Source: Comamonadaceae bacterium UBA4962 (GTDB lineage Bacteria > Pseudomonadota > Gammaproteobacteria > Burkholderiales > Burkholderiaceae_C). Taken from it: a stretch of 64,000 nucleotides of DNA. This document shows positions 41,538 through 50,022 of the stretch, in pieces. The notes beneath the pieces were generated by a model. That model saw only the letters and a program-made list of their open reading frames with translations, had not been told where the DNA came from and searched no databases. Where the stretch lies: positions 1 through 64,000 of the forward strand of contig DHAE01000011.1 of the NCBI GenBank assembly GCA_002397315.1, written 5' to 3'. Position 1 is the stretch's first letter. Each line of letters starts with the position of its first letter. Made by a program: the position numbers and the translations under genes.

Positions 41538-42809
41538 TCATGCTGCCCCACGTTCCGGCAGCAACGGCGACCGCGGCAAAAACCTGAACGCCGTCGACGC
41601 CGCCGCTAGCATCCCTGCAATGCACAGCATCACCGCCCGATAAGGATCATGCCCATGGTGCTGCGCCCAGGCGGCGAGCAGCCCGGTCAGCCACTGCATG
41701 AGCGCCACGCCGAGGAACATCGACATGGTGTAGAGCGACAGGGCGCGGCCCGTCATCTGGGCGGGGTAGGAGGAGCGCACGTCGGCGTACTGCAGCACGC
41801 CGTAGCCCGACAGCAGGCCCATCGCGAAGATCAGCACGACGGTGGCCGCGGCGTGGTGCAGGAAGGCCATCAGCAGGAACAGGCCGCCCATGAGCAGCGA
41901 GAAGAAGGTGATCCACCGGCGGCGGCGCTGCGCCCCTGGGTCCAGCCGGCCGAAGAGCGCCGGCACGAAGAGGGCGATCAGCGAGAGCACGAGGGCCACG
42001 TTGCCGCTCTCGACCAGCGAGAAGCCGAACCGGCCCATGAGCAGCGGCCCCAGCCACAGGCCGCGCAGGGTCAGGAAGGCGGCATAGCAGCACATGCCGA
42101 GGATGAGGATGCCCCAGGTGTGCGGCATGCGGAACAGGTCTGCGAAGCGGCTGGCGGCCTGTGCCCAGGATTCCTTCGGCCGGTCTTTGGATTCCGGCAG
42201 TTCCGGTTCGTGCACGCGCAGGTAGATCAGCACCCACGACAGCAGGGATAGCGCCGCCAGCACGCCGAAGCCCAGGCGCCAGCCGCCGTGCTGCACCAGC
42301 CAGGCGAGGGGCGTGCCGGTGAAGATCAGGCCCAGGCCGCCCACGCCCATGCCCACGCCGGAAAAGAAGGCGAAGCGCTGGGCTGGAAAGTGCCGGGCGA
42401 TGAAGACCGTGCAGGCCAGGAAGGCCGGGGAGCAACCCACGCCGATCAGCATCTGCCCCAGCATCAGCCAGCCGTAGCTCGGCGCCGCGGCGGAGACCGC
42501 CGCGCCGATCACCGCCAGGGGAAACGCCGTCAGCACCGTGCGGCGCAGGCCGTACAGGTCCATGCCGATGCCCATGAGCAGTTGGGTCACGCCGAACGAC
42601 AGGCCGAACAGCCCGGCGAAGGCGCCCAGCGAATCGGGCGAGATGCCGAAGTCGGCCTGCAGGCCCGTGGCGATGATGCTGGTGACCGTGCGGAAGGCCT
42701 GGCTCAGCGCGAAGCCCGACAGCAGGCAGAGGAACATGGCCCATAGGGCACGGGAGGGCGGGGCGCGGTCTGCCGCGGGTTCTGCGGGGCGGGTGGAGGG
42801 TTCGGGCAC
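41538..42809 (-). CDS. Major facilitator superfamily transporter
   Basis: The 423-residue protein has about twelve hydrophobic helices in two halves. The MFS loop between helices 2 and 3 is present (M-G-I-G-M-D-L-Y-G-L-R-R, near 85), as are the G-rich helix G-V-G-M-G-V-G-G-L-G and a central charged loop (P-E-S-K-D-R-P-K-E-S, near 205). The substrate cannot be told from sequence. The start is a GTG at 42809 with no clear ribosome-binding site; this is the longest in-frame option. It is the first gene with core-like GC right of the island. Confidence 0.85.
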   Translation of the reverse strand: MPEPSTRPAEPAADRAPPSRALWAMFLCLLSGFALSQAFRTVTSIIATGLQADFGISPDSLGAFAGLFGLSFGVTQLLMGIGMDLYGLRRTVLTAFPLAVIGAAVSAAAPSYGWLMLGQMLIGVGCSPAFLACTVFIARHFPAQRFAFFSGVGMGVGGLGLIFTGTPLAWLVQHGGWRLGFGVLAALSLLSWVLIYLRVHEPELPESKDRPKESWAQAASRFADLFRMPHTWGILILGMCCYAAFLTLRGLWLGPLLMGRFGFSLVESGNVALVLSLIALFVPALFGRLDPGAQRRRRWITFFSLLMGGLFLLMAFLHHAAATVVLIFAMGLLSGYGVLQYADVRSSYPAQMTGRALSLYTMSMFLGVALMQWLTGLLAAWAQHHGHDPYRAVMLCIAGMLAAASTAFRFLPRSPLLPERGAA

Positions 42810-42979
42810 GGCGAAGGTGTTGGGCGGACGGCGGCGAGAGAGGCCGGCATTCTTGAAAGGATTCTCGCCCGCTTGCGCGAGGTTTGCCGGTTGGCTGCGA
42901 CAGGCCTGAGCCTAGCGAATCCGCGCACGGATGGTGGTCACGGTCCGGACATGGTCGGAGCCTGCCATCGAGCGTTAGC

Positions 42980-44344
42980 TCATGGTGCTCCATCCTGGCT
43001 GGCCAATCGGTGCGCAGCATTCTGCAAGCCCTCCAGGATGCTGTCAGCCACCTGCTGCGGAAAGTCCTTCGGAAGCTTCGCCCGCACCGCATCGATCACC
43101 TGGGGCGTGCGCGCGGCCAGGTCATCGAGGATGAACGCGACCTCCCGGCCGTCGCCGGTCACGATGCCATGGCGGGCTCCCAGGGTCAGCCAGTGCCGGC
43201 GCAGGACGTCGCGCACCTTCCAGTGTGCATTCTTCGATCGCACCGCCATGGCCATCCGGGCCTTGAAGGGTGAAAGCTTTCCGGGGCTCTCACCGAGCAC
43301 CGGCCAGGCCGACAGCACGTCGTAGAGCGGGGTGAGTTGGTAGCGCCCGCCCGGTTGGTGGTGCAGGCTGAAATTCTTGGCGTGGCCGTCCGTGGCGCAG
43401 AGCATCCAGAACAGTACCTGCGCCTGGAAAAAGATCCGGCGGTCATGCTCTCGTGTCACCGAGCCTGCCAGCAGGTCCAGGATGCGGTCCATGCCCGGGC
43501 CGCCGTCGGCTTCGTACTTGGCATCGGGATGGGTGCCGGTGGCCTGGCACATGTCCTCCTGGGGAAGCCGGACGAGGCGGCGATCGCCCGCAGGGCTGCT
43601 CCACCATGCCCGGTCGAAGCGTTCGACCGCCAGGGCCTTCACGTCCTCGAACTGGAGGAGTTCACACACCGCTACGGGCAGACCGAATTCGCGCAGGATC
43701 AGCGAGCACAGCCACTCGTTCTCGACGGAGTCGCGCATGTCGATCTTCAAGCCACCGATCAGCCCCAGGGGAAGTTTGAGGATATGTGTGGTGGGCGTGC
43801 TTGCGCGGGGCAGGTGCCATTGCCCATCGTGGTGGAGCAGTGCGGTTTTTTCCTGGGCCCCTGCGATGGAGATCCTGAAATCGTCGTCGCTGCCCGCCAT
43901 GCCCAGGATGTGCGTGGCCGTCGTGCCGCGCAGGATCTGTGCGACTTGTGATTCGCCGAGGGGCTCTGCCTGCAGGGGGGCGATGCCTGTCGAGGCCTCG
44001 CCGTCCGGCAGGATTTCCAGCGCGCCCACGCAGTCGCGGCCGATTTCTGCCAAGAGGTCGAAGGCGTCGGTGGTGCCGGTCCGGTAGCGCCGGGCGATCC
44101 GCTCGCGGATGTCCTTGCTGTCGGGCAGCAGATTCTCGAAGTAGGTACGGACCTGGGGGCCGCGATGCGGCGCATTGCCCGGGGTGAAGGGCAGGGACAG
44201 AGACAGCGCTCGCCCTTGCTCCGACCGGGTCCACGCGGTGTCGTATTGCAGGGTGTCCGGCGCGTTCGGAGACAGGTGCCAGGTGCCGACGAAGGCACCG
44301 TTCATCCAGAGATTCAGAGAGCGCTTGTGTGAACGGCGACCCAT
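42980..44344 (-). CDS. hipA: HipA-family kinase toxin
   Basis: The 454-residue protein matches HipA. It has the ATP-loop S-I-A-G-A-Q-E-K-T near 155, N-E-W-L-C-S-L-I, V-E-R-F-D-R, E-D-M-C-Q-A-T-G, the catalytic C-A-T-D-G-H-A-K-N-F-S loop near 345 and L-T-P-L-Y-D-V-L in place of DFG. HipA phosphorylates glutamyl-tRNA synthetase in E. coli and causes persistence. ATG 44344 lies 5 bp after the hipB stop, so it is coupled. The longer open frame upstream runs through hipB and is not used. Confidence 0.9.
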   Translation of the reverse strand: MGRRSHKRSLNLWMNGAFVGTWHLSPNAPDTLQYDTAWTRSEQGRALSLSLPFTPGNAPHRGPQVRTYFENLLPDSKDIRERIARRYRTGTTDAFDLLAEIGRDCVGALEILPDGEASTGIAPLQAEPLGESQVAQILRGTTATHILGMAGSDDDFRISIAGAQEKTALLHHDGQWHLPRASTPTTHILKLPLGLIGGLKIDMRDSVENEWLCSLILREFGLPVAVCELLQFEDVKALAVERFDRAWWSSPAGDRRLVRLPQEDMCQATGTHPDAKYEADGGPGMDRILDLLAGSVTREHDRRIFFQAQVLFWMLCATDGHAKNFSLHHQPGGRYQLTPLYDVLSAWPVLGESPGKLSPFKARMAMAVRSKNAHWKVRDVLRRHWLTLGARHGIVTGDGREVAFILDDLAARTPQVIDAVRAKLPKDFPQQVADSILEGLQNAAHRLASQDGAP

Positions 44345-44349
44345 GGCGT

Positions 44350-44628
44350 TCACCAATCCGGAGTGCCGCCCACCATGTGCCGCGGGCCGGGGCCCGGGGG
44401 CAGTGCCGGAGCGGACTTGTCGAGCACCATCTCCACGCCCAGGATGCTCAGCAACTGCAGCAACCGCGCCGCGCCCATGTTCGCAGCATTGCGCTCCAGG
44501 GCGGAGTACGTCTGCTGGGTGACGCCCAAGCGCAAGGCTACGTCGCTTTGCGTCAGCCCGCTCTGCTTGCGAAAGGCTTGGAGCAGGGCGGGCAGTTGAT
44601 CCGCCGTACGGACCGTGAATCCGGGCAT
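44350..44628 (-). CDS. hipB: HipB-like XRE antitoxin
   Basis: The 92-residue protein has an XRE helix-turn-helix at about 22-55 (G-L-T-Q-S-D-V-A-L-R-L-G-V-T-Q-Q-T-Y-S). A C-terminal tail ending in D-W fits HipB, whose tail is a degradation signal. It binds HipA and represses the operon at the dyad upstream. Confidence 0.88.
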   Translation of the reverse strand: MPGFTVRTADQLPALLQAFRKQSGLTQSDVALRLGVTQQTYSALERNAANMGAARLLQLLSILGVEMVLDKSAPALPPGPGPRHMVGGTPDW

Positions 44629-44639
44629 ACAAACCTCGG

Positions 44640-44687
44640 GCTGTATATCGAATTTACGCAGTATACGCAGTAAATTGGATTTACAGC
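44640..44687 (-). promoter_or_regulatory. hipBA operator/promoter dyads
   Basis: Nested inverted repeats lie 12-59 bp upstream of hipB. The inner arms are AATTTAC (44651-44657) and GTAAATT (44670-44676) around a tandem ACGCAGTAT/ACGCAGTAA. The outer arms are GCTGTA (44640-44645) and TACAGC (44682-44687). The patch is AT-rich in a GC-rich setting, as expected for HipB operators. Confidence 0.65.
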
Positions 44688-44744
44688 TCCTGATTTGTGA
44701 ATTGTTCTGCCTTCCCGGGACGCTGTATGGCGGTGATGCCCCTG

Positions 44745-45857
44745 TTACTCCCTGGTGGACTTACCTTCTTCCTCGCCCTGGATCTCCCCCGCATTGAACG
44801 CCTGCCGGTACCGCGCCGCCGCCGGGTAGGCCGCGCGGCGCACGCGCATGATCGAGCCGAGGGGGCGGTGTGCGGCCAGGCCGCGCCAGGGGCTGAAGGA
44901 GAGGCGGTCGTCCTCCTGGGGGCTGTGCTCCGGGTCCCAGGTTTCCTGGGCGGGCACGTGGACGCGCGCGACGGCGACGTAGGGCGAGAGGTCCTGCGGC
45001 CATTCCACGGAGGCGTCTTCGAGCGGCATTTTTTCGATGTCCACGCAGAGCTGCACGCGCAACTCCCAGGTGCCGCCGTGCGTGCGCAGGGCGCCCGACA
45101 CGGCATCGCGCAGGGCTTGCGGGCTGGCGGAGAGGTCCACGGGCGCCTCCTTCAGGGCGGCGATTTCCGGCGAGACGGGGGCGAGGCAGAACTTCGCCAT
45201 GTACGGGCCGAACAGCAGCGGGACCTGCGTGAAATAGGTTTCGCCCAGCGGATGGGTGGCCGGATGCCCGCCCATGGCCTTGAGGGTCGCGCTCTCGCCG
45301 CCCACTTTCTCGACCAGGCTTTCGAGCCCGCGCAGGGCGGCCGAGAGGATCTTCTTGGCCTGCGGTGCCTTGTCGGTGGTGGCGGCCAGGAGCTTCAGGC
45401 TGCGCAGGAACTGCTTCGCCGTGGCCGCGGTGAAGACGGGCCCGTTGACCATGAGGAAGTCCTGCTCGGCGAGGCCGTCGGCCGGGTCCAGCCGCGGGCC
45501 GTCCGCGCCGAGCACCTTGAGCGCCAGCCCGCGCGGGGTGGAGACGCCGTCGTCCAGCAGGTCGCCCGGCGTGCTGGAGATGCGCATCACGACGTCGTGC
45601 GTGCCGGGCCGCGCGAACAGGCCCTGCGCGAGCGGCGGCAGCAGGGGCAGCACCTCCAGGGTGCCGTGCAGGATGCCGTGGGATTTGGCGTGCACGCTGC
45701 GGTAGGCGCGGCCTTCATCCTTGGCGACGGTCTCGCTGATGCGGCGCATGGCCGCGAGCAGTTCCGCGTTGGTCTGCTCCTCGTCCTCTTCGGGGACTTC
45801 GTAGTCGGGGCTGTAGGGCAGGGGATGGGGCGGCGGCGTGGGGTTGGAGTGGGGCAT
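44745..45857 (-). CDS. Catalase-family heme protein
   Basis: The 370-residue protein resembles small catalase-family (SrpA/Y4iL-type) proteins. It has H-A-K-S-H-G-I-L-H-G near residue 56, R-G-L-A-L-K-V-L-G, the core segment D-F-L-M-V-N-G-P-V-F and a C-terminal R-R-A-A-Y-P with a candidate heme-ligand Tyr. It is shorter than classical catalases (about 480 or more) and a peroxidase rather than catalase activity is possible. The next gene on the strand upstream is the YdeP-type oxidoreductase 39 bp away; they may be cotranscribed. Confidence 0.83.
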   Translation of the reverse strand: MPHSNPTPPPHPLPYSPDYEVPEEDEEQTNAELLAAMRRISETVAKDEGRAYRSVHAKSHGILHGTLEVLPLLPPLAQGLFARPGTHDVVMRISSTPGDLLDDGVSTPRGLALKVLGADGPRLDPADGLAEQDFLMVNGPVFTAATAKQFLRSLKLLAATTDKAPQAKKILSAALRGLESLVEKVGGESATLKAMGGHPATHPLGETYFTQVPLLFGPYMAKFCLAPVSPEIAALKEAPVDLSASPQALRDAVSGALRTHGGTWELRVQLCVDIEKMPLEDASVEWPQDLSPYVAVARVHVPAQETWDPEHSPQEDDRLSFSPWRGLAAHRPLGSIMRVRRAAYPAAARYRQAFNAGEIQGEEEGKSTRE

Positions 45858-45896
45858 GGGGCGCGCGGAAAAGGTGTGGGGGAAGAACCGGTGTGT

Positions 45897-48227
45897 TCAG
45901 GCGTCGGCCGGAGGCATGGGGGCGCTCGCCGTGGCCCGCTCGACGCGCACCGGAATGCATTTGGAGGCGGGAACGTGGCTCTTGTCCGCGTGGTGGCCGA
46001 GCGGCACGAGCGGGTTGCACTCAGGGAAGTAGCCCGCCACGGAGCCGGCCGGCAGGTCGAAGGGCACCGCTTTCAGGCCCGAGAGCTGGCGCGAATGGCC
46101 GTCATCCACCGTGGTGGTGACGTGCACGGCGTCGCCCTGCGCGATGCCGCGGCGGGCCATGTCGTCGGGGTGCATCAGCAAGACGTTGCGCGTGCCGTGG
46201 ATATTGCGGAATCGGTCGGTCAGGCTGTAGACGGTGGTGTTGAACTGGTCCTCGCTGCGCAGGGTCATGAGGTGCAGCACGTCGGCGTCCCGCGCCATGG
46301 CGGTATCCGCTGGCGGCACCACGAAGCAGGCCTTGCCGCTCGGGGTCTTCCAGTTCCGCTCCCGGGCGGCGTTGGGCTTGGGCAGGCCGCCGGGCTCGCG
46401 CAGCCGGTGGTGGAAGTTGCGGAAGATGTCCGGCCAGGTGGCTTCGATGGCGGTGCGCACGAGCGTGTAGTCGCCCGTCCAGGCCTCCCAGGGAACGTGC
46501 GGGTTGTCCGGCAGCGTGGCCCGGGCGATGCCGGCGACGATCGCGGCTTCGGAGCGCAGCGTGGGCGCGGCGGGGTCGGCGACACCGTGCGACGGGTGGA
46601 TCACGCCCATGGAATCCTCGATCGACACGGTCTGCGGACCGGAGGCCTGCGTGTCGACCTCGATGCGGCCGAGGCAGGGCAGCAGGTAGGTGTCCTGCGC
46701 GGGAATGGTGTGGGTGTGGTTCAGGCGCGTGGCCACGTGCACGGCGAGCCGCAGGCGGGCCCAGCCCGCTTCCAGCCGGCGCGTGTCGGGCGCGGCGCGC
46801 ACGAAGTTGCCGCCCAGGCCGATGAAGGCGCGCACCGATCCGTCGATGATGCCTTCGCAGGTGGCGACCGTGTCGCGGCCCTTGTGGCGCGGGGGCTCGA
46901 AGCGGTAGAGCTCGGCGAGGCGGTCCAGTGGCGCGAGCTCGGGCTTTTCCGTGATGCCGACGGTGCGCTGGCCCTGCACATTGGAGTGGCCGCGCACCGG
47001 GCAGATGCCCGCGCCCGGCTTGCCGATGTTGCCGCGCAGCAGCAGCAGGTTGCTCACCATCTGCACGTTGGCGACGCCGTGGCGGTGCTGGGTCAGGCCC
47101 ATGCCGTAGACGGCGATCACGGTGCCGGCCTGCGCATAGGTCTGCGCGGCCTGCGAGAGCGCGGCGCGCGAGAGGCCGCTGTCCCGTTCGATGTCGTCCC
47201 AATGGCTCGCGCGCATCGCGGCCGCGAACGCGTCGATGCCCTGCGTGTGCTGCGCGATGAAGTCCACGTCCAGCACGCGGAGGGCGCCGTGCATCTGCGC
47301 CTCGTCGTCGGCCTCGATGAGCCATTTGCACAGGCCCGTGAGCGCGGCGAGGTCGCCGCCGTTGCGCACCTGCAGGTACTGGGTGCTGATCGCCGTGTCC
47401 TTCGGCGTGAGCATGTCCACCGGCGACTGCGGGTTGGCGAAGTGCAGGAGCCCCGGCTCCTTGATGGGGTTGAACGTCACCACGGGCACGCCGCGCTCGC
47501 GCGCTTCCTGCAGCGGATGGAGCATGCGCGGGCTGTTGGTGCCGACGTTCTGGCCGAAGAAGAAGATGGCCTCGGCGTGTTCGAAGTCTTCGAGCCGGAC
47601 GGTACCCACCGGCACGCCGATGGTTTCCGGCAGCGCGACCGAGGTGCTCTCGTGGCACATGTTGGAGCTGTCGGGCAGGTGGTTGTTGCCGTACAGCCGG
47701 GCCAGCAACTGGTACATGTAGCTGGTTTCGAGCGATGCGCGTCCGGAGGCGTAGAAGATGGCTGTTTGAGGGTCTTCGGCGCGCAGCTCCTGGAGCGCAT
47801 GGCCGATGCCGGCGAAGGCTTCGTCCCAGGTGACGGCGACGTACCGGTCCTGCGCGGCGTCGTAGCGCAGGGGCTCGGTCAGGCGGCCTGCGCTTTCGAG
47901 GTCGAGGTCGGACCACTGCCGCAGTTCGGCGAGCGTGTGGCGCCCGAAGAAGTCCGGGCCCGCGCGCTTGTCCGTGAGTTCCCACGCGGTCGCCTTGGCG
48001 CCGTTGTCGCAGAACTCCGCGGCGCGCGGTTGGGCCGGCTTGCCCCAGGCGCAGCCCGTGCACGCGAAACCGTCGGCCTTGTTCTGGTGCCGCAGGGCGT
48101 TGATGGTGGTGAGCGGCGCGCCTTCCTTGAGGACGCTGACCGCGACGGACTTCAGCGAGCCCCAGCCGCCGGACGCGTGCGGATAGGGCGGGATCGGATC
48201 GGCGGGGGGCGTGGCACGGGAGTTCAT
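45897..48227 (-). CDS. FdhF/YdeP-family molybdopterin oxidoreductase
   Basis: The 776-residue protein matches YdeP-type molybdopterin enzymes. It has an N-terminal C-T-G-C-A-W-G (Cys56, Cys59) and Cys73 for an iron-sulphur site, Y-M-Y-Q-L-L-A-R-L-Y-G and N-N-H-L-P-D-S-S-N-M-C-H-E-S-T, and a C-terminal molybdopterin dinucleotide-binding domain with F-P-E-C-N-P-L-V-P-L-G. YdeP is linked to acid resistance; the substrate is unknown. ATG 48227 gives the family N-terminus G-G-W-G-S-L-K-S; the frame is open further upstream without a good site. Confidence 0.88.
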   Translation of the reverse strand: MNSRATPPADPIPPYPHASGGWGSLKSVAVSVLKEGAPLTTINALRHQNKADGFACTGCAWGKPAQPRAAEFCDNGAKATAWELTDKRAGPDFFGRHTLAELRQWSDLDLESAGRLTEPLRYDAAQDRYVAVTWDEAFAGIGHALQELRAEDPQTAIFYASGRASLETSYMYQLLARLYGNNHLPDSSNMCHESTSVALPETIGVPVGTVRLEDFEHAEAIFFFGQNVGTNSPRMLHPLQEARERGVPVVTFNPIKEPGLLHFANPQSPVDMLTPKDTAISTQYLQVRNGGDLAALTGLCKWLIEADDEAQMHGALRVLDVDFIAQHTQGIDAFAAAMRASHWDDIERDSGLSRAALSQAAQTYAQAGTVIAVYGMGLTQHRHGVANVQMVSNLLLLRGNIGKPGAGICPVRGHSNVQGQRTVGITEKPELAPLDRLAELYRFEPPRHKGRDTVATCEGIIDGSVRAFIGLGGNFVRAAPDTRRLEAGWARLRLAVHVATRLNHTHTIPAQDTYLLPCLGRIEVDTQASGPQTVSIEDSMGVIHPSHGVADPAAPTLRSEAAIVAGIARATLPDNPHVPWEAWTGDYTLVRTAIEATWPDIFRNFHHRLREPGGLPKPNAARERNWKTPSGKACFVVPPADTAMARDADVLHLMTLRSEDQFNTTVYSLTDRFRNIHGTRNVLLMHPDDMARRGIAQGDAVHVTTTVDDGHSRQLSGLKAVPFDLPAGSVAGYFPECNPLVPLGHHADKSHVPASKCIPVRVERATASAPMPPADA

Positions 48228-48447
48228 CGCGCCCCCCTGGCCGGAGCACTGGCCGCCAGGCGGCGGGCGAAAAGGAAAGGGGGCGTGATGGGGCGCATGC
48301 GGGCCACGGCAGGGTGGAGGGTGCTCCACTGTGCGCGTGGCTGTCCGGCCGCATGCGTCAGCCGGACCGTGGCGGCGACGTAGGAGGCCACGCCGAGCTC
48401 GGCAGGTGCTCTACCGGAAGCCGGCGTCCTTCCGTGCCCGGCCGGCC

Positions 48448-49980
48448 TCAGCGCGGCAGGGCGATGCGCAGCACGTCGAAGGGCAACTGCGGGGGCGGCG
48501 CCTTCTGCTTGTCGAGCTGACCGTTCACCACCAGCAGCGCGGCGCCGTGCAGGGCGGCGGTGGTGGGGTATTTCAGGCGCGGATCGCGCAGGCGCTGCAC
48601 GATGCGGCCGCTGCCCCAGTCGCTGGCGAGGGCGACGCGCACCAGCTCGTTGTTCGCGTTGCGCATGACGTAGAGATCGCCCGGGCCCGCGAGCACGAGG
48701 CCGTCGCCGTTGCGCAGGTCGCCGCCTTCGAGCCGGACTTCGGCCACGTCGCGCGTGGCGGTGTCGATGCGCCAGAGCTGGCCGGTCGCATGCTGCACGG
48801 CGAGCAGGCGGCGGCCGTCTTCGGACGCCACGATGCCGTTCAGGTTCATCTGGTTCGGCTGGTAGCGGATCGGCGTGTTGCGCAGGTCGAGCCAGGGCTC
48901 CAGCGCGGCGGGCGCGCCGGGTGCCGTGGCGATGCGCCAGAGCACGGGCCGGAAGGAGTCGGTGACGTAGGCATGCTGCGGCGCGAGCGCGATGTCGTTG
49001 AGGAAGGCCTGCCCGTCCTTCGGACCCTCGATCACGGCGAGCGTCGCGGCGCTCTGCAGATCGACCACGGCCACGGTGTCGGTGGCGCCGCCCGCCACCC
49101 AGAGGCGGCCGTTGCCGTCCACCTTCATGCCGAGGGCGGCCTGGCGGCCCGGCGAGCCGCCGAGCTGGAAGCGCTCGGCCTTCTGCGTGCCCCGCGCGAT
49201 GCGGTAGATGTGGCCTTCGGCGCTGGAGCCGACGTAGGCGATGCCCGTGCGCGGATCGACGGCGATGCCTTCGGGGTAGGCGTTGGCGCCTTCGATGGTG
49301 GCGCGGCCCTGCACCATGCTGGGCGCGGCCGGCTCGATGAGGCCGCAGGCCAGGCGTCCGCCGGAGTCGCCGGCCGGGTCGCTGGCGTAGTCGTCCTGCT
49401 TTTCGTGGACGATGAGGGTGCGGCCGAGCACGGAGGTCTTGCCCGCGAGCAGGGTCACGTGGGGGTTGGTGAACCGCAGCGATCCCTTGCCGTCCGCGCC
49501 CACCTGGATGTTGGGCGCCTCGCCCGCGTGCGCCTCGTGCGGCGACTGGCCCGGGCGGCCGTGGTTGCGCGTCATGTAGGGATCGAAATGGCCGCCCGCG
49601 GCGCCGAAATCGACCATGCGGCCCATCGCGGCATCGGGCCCGGGAGCGCACTCGCCGTTCGCGTGGATGTGGAAGCCGTGCGGGCCCGGCGCCATGTCCT
49701 GTACCTCGATCGCGATCTCCACGCCGCCGCCCTGCGGCAGCTCCGTGAGCAGGGCGCGGCCGGCCGGGGCGCCCGCGGCGGTCTTCAATGCCACGACGGC
49801 CGAGGTCGCATCGGGCGCGCCCATGTCGGTCGCCGTGCCGGCGTTGCCGGGAATGCCGATGGCGTTCTGCGCGGGGGGCATGTCGTAGTTCTGCAGGGCA
49901 GCGCAGCCGCCGAGCAGCAGGGCGGCGGCGCCCGTGGCGCAGGCACCGGCGAGGGAGGAGAGTCGGAAGGGATGGGTCAT
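48448..49980 (-). CDS. Cu/Zn superoxide dismutase fused to a beta-propeller domain (lipoprotein)
   Basis: The 510-residue protein has a lipoprotein signal with lipobox L-G-G-C (23-26). A Cu/Zn-SOD domain covers about 55-218: G-F-H-I-H with H104/H106, H131 in G-G-H-F-D-P, V-H-E with H192, Cys111 and Cys212 as the disulphide pair, and G-D-S-G-G-R-L-A-C-G. The remainder (about 228-510) is an SMP-30/NHL-like propeller (N-A-Y-P-E-G-I-A-V-D-P and several similar blades). SOD removes superoxide in the periplasm; the propeller function is open. The sorbosone-dehydrogenase-like gene is 42 bp upstream in the same operon. Confidence 0.82.
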   Translation of the reverse strand: MTHPFRLSSLAGACATGAAALLLGGCAALQNYDMPPAQNAIGIPGNAGTATDMGAPDATSAVVALKTAAGAPAGRALLTELPQGGGVEIAIEVQDMAPGPHGFHIHANGECAPGPDAAMGRMVDFGAAGGHFDPYMTRNHGRPGQSPHEAHAGEAPNIQVGADGKGSLRFTNPHVTLLAGKTSVLGRTLIVHEKQDDYASDPAGDSGGRLACGLIEPAAPSMVQGRATIEGANAYPEGIAVDPRTGIAYVGSSAEGHIYRIARGTQKAERFQLGGSPGRQAALGMKVDGNGRLWVAGGATDTVAVVDLQSAATLAVIEGPKDGQAFLNDIALAPQHAYVTDSFRPVLWRIATAPGAPAALEPWLDLRNTPIRYQPNQMNLNGIVASEDGRRLLAVQHATGQLWRIDTATRDVAEVRLEGGDLRNGDGLVLAGPGDLYVMRNANNELVRVALASDWGSGRIVQRLRDPRLKYPTTAALHGAALLVVNGQLDKQKAPPPQLPFDVLRIALPR

Positions 49981-50022
49981 GGCGGCATGCAGGGAAAGTG
50001 GTGGAGGAGCGAGGGCCGCCGG

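Noticed and set aside
42873..44087. Plus-strand frames opposite hipA
   Set aside because: They are complements of the well-conserved HipA kinase motifs.
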